From: Ifrita kowaldi
Taxonomy: Eukaryota > Chordata > Aves > Passeriformes > Cinclosomatidae
NCBI GenBank assembly: GCA_013398055.1
Contig: VZRS01001745.1
Coordinates: forward strand, 3,581 to 67,580
Length of the DNA: 64,000 nucleotides
Reading direction: 5' to 3'
Shown: piece after piece, positions 58,401 through 64,000 of the stretch
How the letters are laid out: each line of letters opens with the position of its first letter
Position numbering within the stretch: position 1 is the first letter of the stretch
Position numbers and translations under genes: made by a program
The notes under the pieces: model-generated
The model's database searches: none
Seen by the model: the letters and a program-made list of their open reading frames with translations, nothing else
What the model was told of the DNA's origin: nothing

Positions 58401-61400
58401 CTGTATTAAAATCATTTCAGTTGCAATCAGAGAAGCTTAAAAGGAGCCCTGTAATGAAGTTTGTCTGGATGCCACCACGGTGTTGGTTTCTTATGTTTGC
58501 ATGTTTGAAGTTCTTTTCCTTTATTTCTGGCTGTAATGGCCCAGGCCAGGGAGCTGCAGCCGGAGCAGCTGCCGTGACCGAAATACCCAGCCAGGCCTGG
58601 GCTCTGCAGCTGTGACAGGAGCCCAGGGCACACGCTCCTGCCTCCCTGGCTATTGGAGAAGGACTCGGCTGAGAAGTGGAAGAACTCGTTCCAGCCTTCT
58701 GTGCTATTCTTACTCGGCTCTGCAGGCAGGGATGAATGACTCAGTGAATTTAAATGAGTGAAAAAAGATGTGGAAACAGTAGGATAAATCATTCCTCATG
58801 CCCACTGCGGCAGTATTTGGATCTCTGTAAACTTTTATATAGAATATATGCAAATTCTCACTTCTAATGTGTATTACATAGATGCAGTGCAGATGAATTG
58901 TAAAACGTACATGTATATATATGTGTGTCTGTATGTATCCTTATGTACTCAGTATGTTACCAAAATTCAAGCCTACCAATATGCTCCACTGCTAAAACCT
59001 AATATCTTAATATTAGCAAATTTGGTGTTTGCATGGTGTTCTTAATTTCCAAAAAGTCTTTATAAATGGCTTATTTTGCATGATGGGTAAACTTTACACT
59101 TATTAATTACATCCAGAATCTATCAGGATCTGTTAAATAATTTCTCTTTTAGTTATGCTAAGATGAATCTGACCTAATTAAATTTTAGTTAAGTTTAATC
59201 TGTAGTAGTTAATGCTGTTGCAGCAGAACACAATTATTTGGTCACAGTTGTTTCGCATTGTTTTAGCCAAGAATTTTAAATCTAGTAAATAATTTTCCTG
59301 ATGTTTTTCCATACAGACTTAGAAATATCTAAAGTGGCAAACAGGGAGACTTTCTTTGCTTTTATTGTTTCCTGTCAGAGAAGTAGTACCATTAAGGAAG
59401 CTGTCAGCAAATTTAGCTTCCTTTATTTTAAGAAATAGTGGAACAGAATGTTTGTGTGCAAAACAAATAACCCCCTAATTATTATTTTACTGATCTGTAT
59501 GTAGACTATATAGCTACTTAAAACTGAAGATGTGGCTTTTGGGCACAGGAATACACAGTCCAAATATGACATCACACAGTAAATTAATTTTAAAAATGGG
59601 GAGAAGGGGGGGTGTGTTTAAGGAAGACTAGTGATACAGTAATAATATGATAACTCACATCTTTGGGGTTTCACTTTGAGAATGTTAGAATATTTTCTTG
59701 TCACTTTCCAATGTGCAGGGGAAAAAATCAGTGAGGTCCTAAGACACTTGAATAATAAGTGGTGCCATAATATATGAGACTGGTAAGAATACTGTGAGCA
59801 GGAGTCACTTCACTGAGGAAATCTAGAGGCATTTAAGAGGGAGTGTGCTGAAAGGGATGTTGAATTGAGTTCTGTTGAGGAATGGAAGAGTTAAATGTGG
59901 AAACAACTATTCAGATGTTCTGTACTTTGAAGCAGTCGTCAAAACAAAGTCTTTCATCTTGAAGAAGCGAAGGTCTGCAAAGGGAAGCAAGTATTGTCAC
60001 AGTGATATCATGGTCAGCAACTTGATTTTCTTGACGGGTTTTGGAAGAGTGGGAGAGGGGTTAGTAACAGAAGAGCTGAGCTGAGAACAAAATAAGGCAT
60101 GCAGAAAAATAAAGAATGGGCTTTTAACATGGTATAAACAAAACTGGTAACAGAGTTGGTGATCCAGTAACAAGGGGAGAAGATAGGTGGGGAAAAAAAA
60201 AAAGCTCTCCAGTTAATGAAGGTTTTCATTAAAAACCAGGGGACCCATTGTGAAGAATAGTGTAGCACACAGAGCAATGTGCATTGTTCTCTTACTGCTC
60301 TGTGCCCTGTTTCAGAATGAAGCTTGCACTAGCTTAAGTGAGAATGCATCTGAAATTGCCAGTAAATCCAGAGTGTGCCCCAGAATTCTGTCTGAACTGC
60401 ACTGTGTGTAGCCAATGCTCATGATAATAGCAGCAACAGGTTTTTGTTTGAACTGTAAAGAAATGGATGGAAACAAAACTTTTAAGTTTTAAAAAACATT
60501 TTTAAAAAGTTTTTATTTGGCATATAATGCAAAACTTTACAGAGACTATTTTTGCAGAGAGCCTGAATAATCCACTGTTGTACTAACTGAAATAAGAATT
60601 TGCTTAGTATCTCAATCCTTTTTATGACTTTACCTCTTTGTATTTGGTTATGATTAATCCTCCATAAATTTGTTGTTACATATTTTTGAAAATCAGTGCT
60701 TAATTTAAATGATTGAATGGCTATGGAGTTTTACATACAGTATGTATGTTGTAGTGTTGCTTTACTACAGCAAGATAAGATATGGCTTCTTTTTGGTGCT
60801 GGTTTCATGTGTTTGTTGTGCATATGGTATATTTTCTGCCAAGTTCAAATCTTAACATGTAGTTAAATCCATAGTTTTCAGACATCAGAATTCAGCATAC
60901 ATTTAACGACACTGTTGTATGTCACTTCCAGTCTTCCTGCAATATGTTCATGCTTATAATGCAAAAGAAAAACCCAAAGACATCAACAGCCTTTAGACAG
61001 GCTTCTAATTGAAGATAAATCAAGATAATTCTAAATACTGAACTTTTTTACTGCATCAACTAACTCGTCTTCTGTATCTGATTACTGAGGGGAAAATGAA
61101 CATTTATGTGAATGTTCTTTATTTAAATGGAAATTTTAAAAAGTCGCTTTTCCCTTTCTATGCTGATGTGATGCCATTTCTGAGCCTCTCAGTGTTGCTT
61201 TTTTCATGTTTTTGTGTTCATGCTATAAGCTTAAACCCAGAATCACTTTGGGACAATGAAGTTCAGTACAGTTAGATTCTACTTCCAGATGCTTATTATG
61301 CAAAATGCTGGTGTAATCCCACAAGCCTTTTTAGTATTCCTGTGTTCTGAATACTTTCTTCATTTGTACACATTTATACTTAGTTCTTTGAACTTGACGG

Positions 61401-64000
61401 AGATTTTGGATATCTTTGGTGAGACTGCCAGGAAACACTGAGAAGTAAGCCTATTGCAATATCCTGGCTTCTCCAGATAAAGCTAGACATCCTGGCTGGA
61501 TGTTTACCAGTGTTATTACAGAAGAAGGTATTTGTGTCTTGATTCTTTCCTGGACTTGTCCATCCTTCTCCACCCTCGGTTTTGTTATTCTTTTTAGGAT
61601 AGTTAGAATAAGCATGTCACGAATTTACCTTTATGTTACCGACATGTGCTTTCAACATGTAACTGCACCTGAGTCGTTTAAAACCTAGGAATACCACAAA
61701 CAAACAGTTATTACATTTAGCTGAAATATTTAATGGCACAGGAGGATGACGTATGTGATGGAATCCGATAGTAAATTCCTTTGTGGCAATTACATAAAGC
61801 AGTTAGTTTCAGTGCTTAATTGATAACACAGAGGCTTGCTTCACTTCCGTGAGGTGTGGGCATACGAGTTGCAGAGGTAACTGCATTCCATCAAGTCTCA
61901 GTCTAGACAGGCACGAGAGCATCATTCATCCTGTAGCAAACAAGGAAGGCTAATCACCTTCTTAAAAGTGACCTTGCAGCTAAAGAATGTGCTGCAGTGG
62001 GCACACAGGCAAGTAGAGAGCTCAGTGCCATCACCAGCAACACAGGTCCTGGAGTTACGGGTCTCACCTGAAAGGATGTGACCTGAATTGCAGAATGCTG
62101 GTTCTGTCTCATTTTATAGGGGTGGTGGTTTTTGAAAGAAATGGTTTAGTGAATTGCTGTGCAGTTAATTATACTGGATTGAAGGAAAAGCTCATTATCT
62201 AGTTGAGGTGGGAGGAAGCTTGAAGTGCACTTTTATAGCAATAAGTATTAGGAAGCACTAGTAGAAACTCAACTCCCTTTAATTGAAGAGTAATCAAGCG
62301 AGCTTTGACTTTTTCAAACAGCATTTACAGGAAAAGGGCTTTTTTACTGTATTTTATTTTATGAAAGTGGATGGTGTCTACTTCTAAGGCGTAGCAAAAT
62401 TAAGAGGTAAGTGTGATGTAGCACAAAGTGAGCCCTGTTTAAATATTTCTGCTGGTTTTGGTAGCCAGACACTACCAGAACTGGTTGTAGAGGATTTAGG
62501 AGTGGAAGAATACGGGAGCTATTGAGGAAAGTGTGGAAAGGTATTTTCAAGTTTTCTTGGTTATGTGAGGACAAACAGTTAATAGCAGATGCCCCTAATA
62601 GCACAGGAGGCACAAAAAGAAAGATACAGGGATCCAACACATGACAGCTTGAGGATAAATGTTAAGAACTCCTAACAAAGAGATGTAAAGGAGGGGGATG
62701 AGTTCAGATGGAAGCTAGTTTGCCAACTGCTGTGCTTTGATTGACTCTGTGCATGCTCCTAACCTGCAGTAAGTGTTAAAATAGCTCTTGGAAAGAAGTT
62801 GTGAGTATGCAGATGCCGAGTTGCTGTAGGATAAATTAAGTAAATTACCACTGTAATTTCATATTTTATGTTATCTGGCTTTGTGGATATCCTTCTTTCT
62901 CCCTTTTTAATTGTTCTGCTTGAGCAGGAGATCATAATCCTGCAGATTAAGATCCAAGTGGAGCATTTGAAGAAGGGAAGGTGCAAATGTATTTAGCAGA
63001 GAATGAGCACAATTCTGTAGTTTTGTTTTCACTCACCAAATCAGAATTACCTAAAAACAGAGCATTATAAATAAACATGAAATTAGTCATATAAATCCCT
63101 AAACTACCATTGTAACAGCTATCTGACCTTAATTCAGATGCTTTGTGCATAACTGTGACGGTTTTTATAAAGTGTTTTTCTCTGCAGGGTATTTGCCTCA
63201 TTTGGTGAGAAAGGGGTAATTTCAAGGTCTTGCAGAGAATAGACTTTTGCAGTTGCACACTCTCCTGCTTCTCTCCTCCCCTTGGATGTTACATCCCCCG
63301 GTTCAGAGGTGGTTCTTCATGTGTGCTTCTTTCTTGATACTACCCCTTCTTAAGTTTCACTTACTGCCCTTATTTCAGTTATTGTAGAAAGACATTTTTA
63401 TTTCCACTTGAACATTGCTGTTTTATGCATTTCTTCTCTTTAATGAAAAGAAACGAGTTGTATCATGTTACTAAAAAGAGATCTTTGATAAGTGCTCAGA
63501 TCAACTGGGGTGGATAAAGGAAGTGCAAGAGACTGAAGTTTATTCTTCCCTAGAGGAATGCTTAGCTTCTCTGACTCTTCTGGTATGCTATCAAAAAGTA
63601 AGGCTCCTTTATTTTTCTACTTTCATTGTCTTGCAGAACACAAACTAGAGAATCTTAATTGACAGATCCACTGTGGATGTATCATTTGTTCCAGGGGAGA
63701 TGCAGTGGGGTGAGATTAGAGGCAGTGTAGGACTGTCATTGCCTACCTAAACTTGGCTCAGTATAGCCCACAAAAGGTGGTTCATCTAGTAAACTTTTAA
63801 ACATGCATGAGCTTGAGTGAGTAATTAAGGAAGTGATTTCAGATATATATTTAAATAATGCTTTCAGAAGAATCATATGAAGCTTCGGTTAAGATCTGGG
63901 GAGAGGGGGCAGTTAAGGTGAAATTGTGTGAAGGGCTATTCCAGTCCTTGGGGAACATACAGGTTCCATGCCACGCATTTCCAAACTATTTCTCCCAGGG

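Larger units (their letters stand above)
50765..64000 (+). other. BMPR2: BMPR2 intron 1 (5' part)
   Basis: About 13.2 kb after the exon 1 donor. I looked for exon 2, which starts the Cys-rich ligand-binding domain, and did not see it; the intron is tens of kilobases long in human. The sequence is A+T-rich. It contains a T/G tract and an old reverse CR1 copy at 55.1-55.4 kb, and a short TA/TG-rich stretch at about 58905-58940. No other gene could be supported. Confidence 0.75.

Overview
This is vertebrate nuclear DNA, most likely from a bird. It has interrupted genes with GT-AG introns, two CpG-rich promoter regions, and at least one clear 3' fragment of an avian CR1 LINE (49360-49578, + strand). 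The species cannot be told from the sequence.

The left 25 kb is a nearly complete NOP58 gene on the + strand. The start codon is at 13, only 12 bases from the window edge, so the promoter and most of the 5' leader are missing. Fifteen coding exons join in frame into a 528-residue protein that ends at a TGA at 25270-25272. The human protein has 529 residues. NOP58 is a core protein of box C/D snoRNPs.

Four introns each carry a box C/D snoRNA. Introns 3 and 6 hold two SNORD70-type copies (guide for 18S A512). Introns 8 and 9 hold two SNORD11-type copies (guide for 18S G509). All four D-box guides pair with the same stretch of 18S rRNA, in two registers three nucleotides apart. The gene therefore makes both a C/D snoRNP protein and RNAs that the protein binds. 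Hosting of SNORD11 and SNORD70 by NOP58 is known in mammals; the individual calls here rest on boxes, stems and guides read from this sequence.

From about 25.7 to 49.3 kb I find no gene I can support. The region holds G/T- or A/C-rich simple tracts and unique-looking sequence. A CpG island at about 49.83-50.56 kb leads into a 76-nt coding exon (50689-50764). It encodes a signal peptide and ends in phase 1 at GTGAGT, which fits exon 1 of BMPR2, the downstream neighbour of NOP58 in human. The remaining 13 kb reads as BMPR2 intron 1. Exon 2 was not found, so the gene continues beyond the window.

I found no mobile gene cassette, CRISPR array, tRNA or rRNA, and no clearly new biological system. 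The most interesting points are the paired snoRNAs with overlapping targets, and a 124-codon frame that runs uninterrupted from NOP58 exon 13 into intron 13 past a weak donor site.
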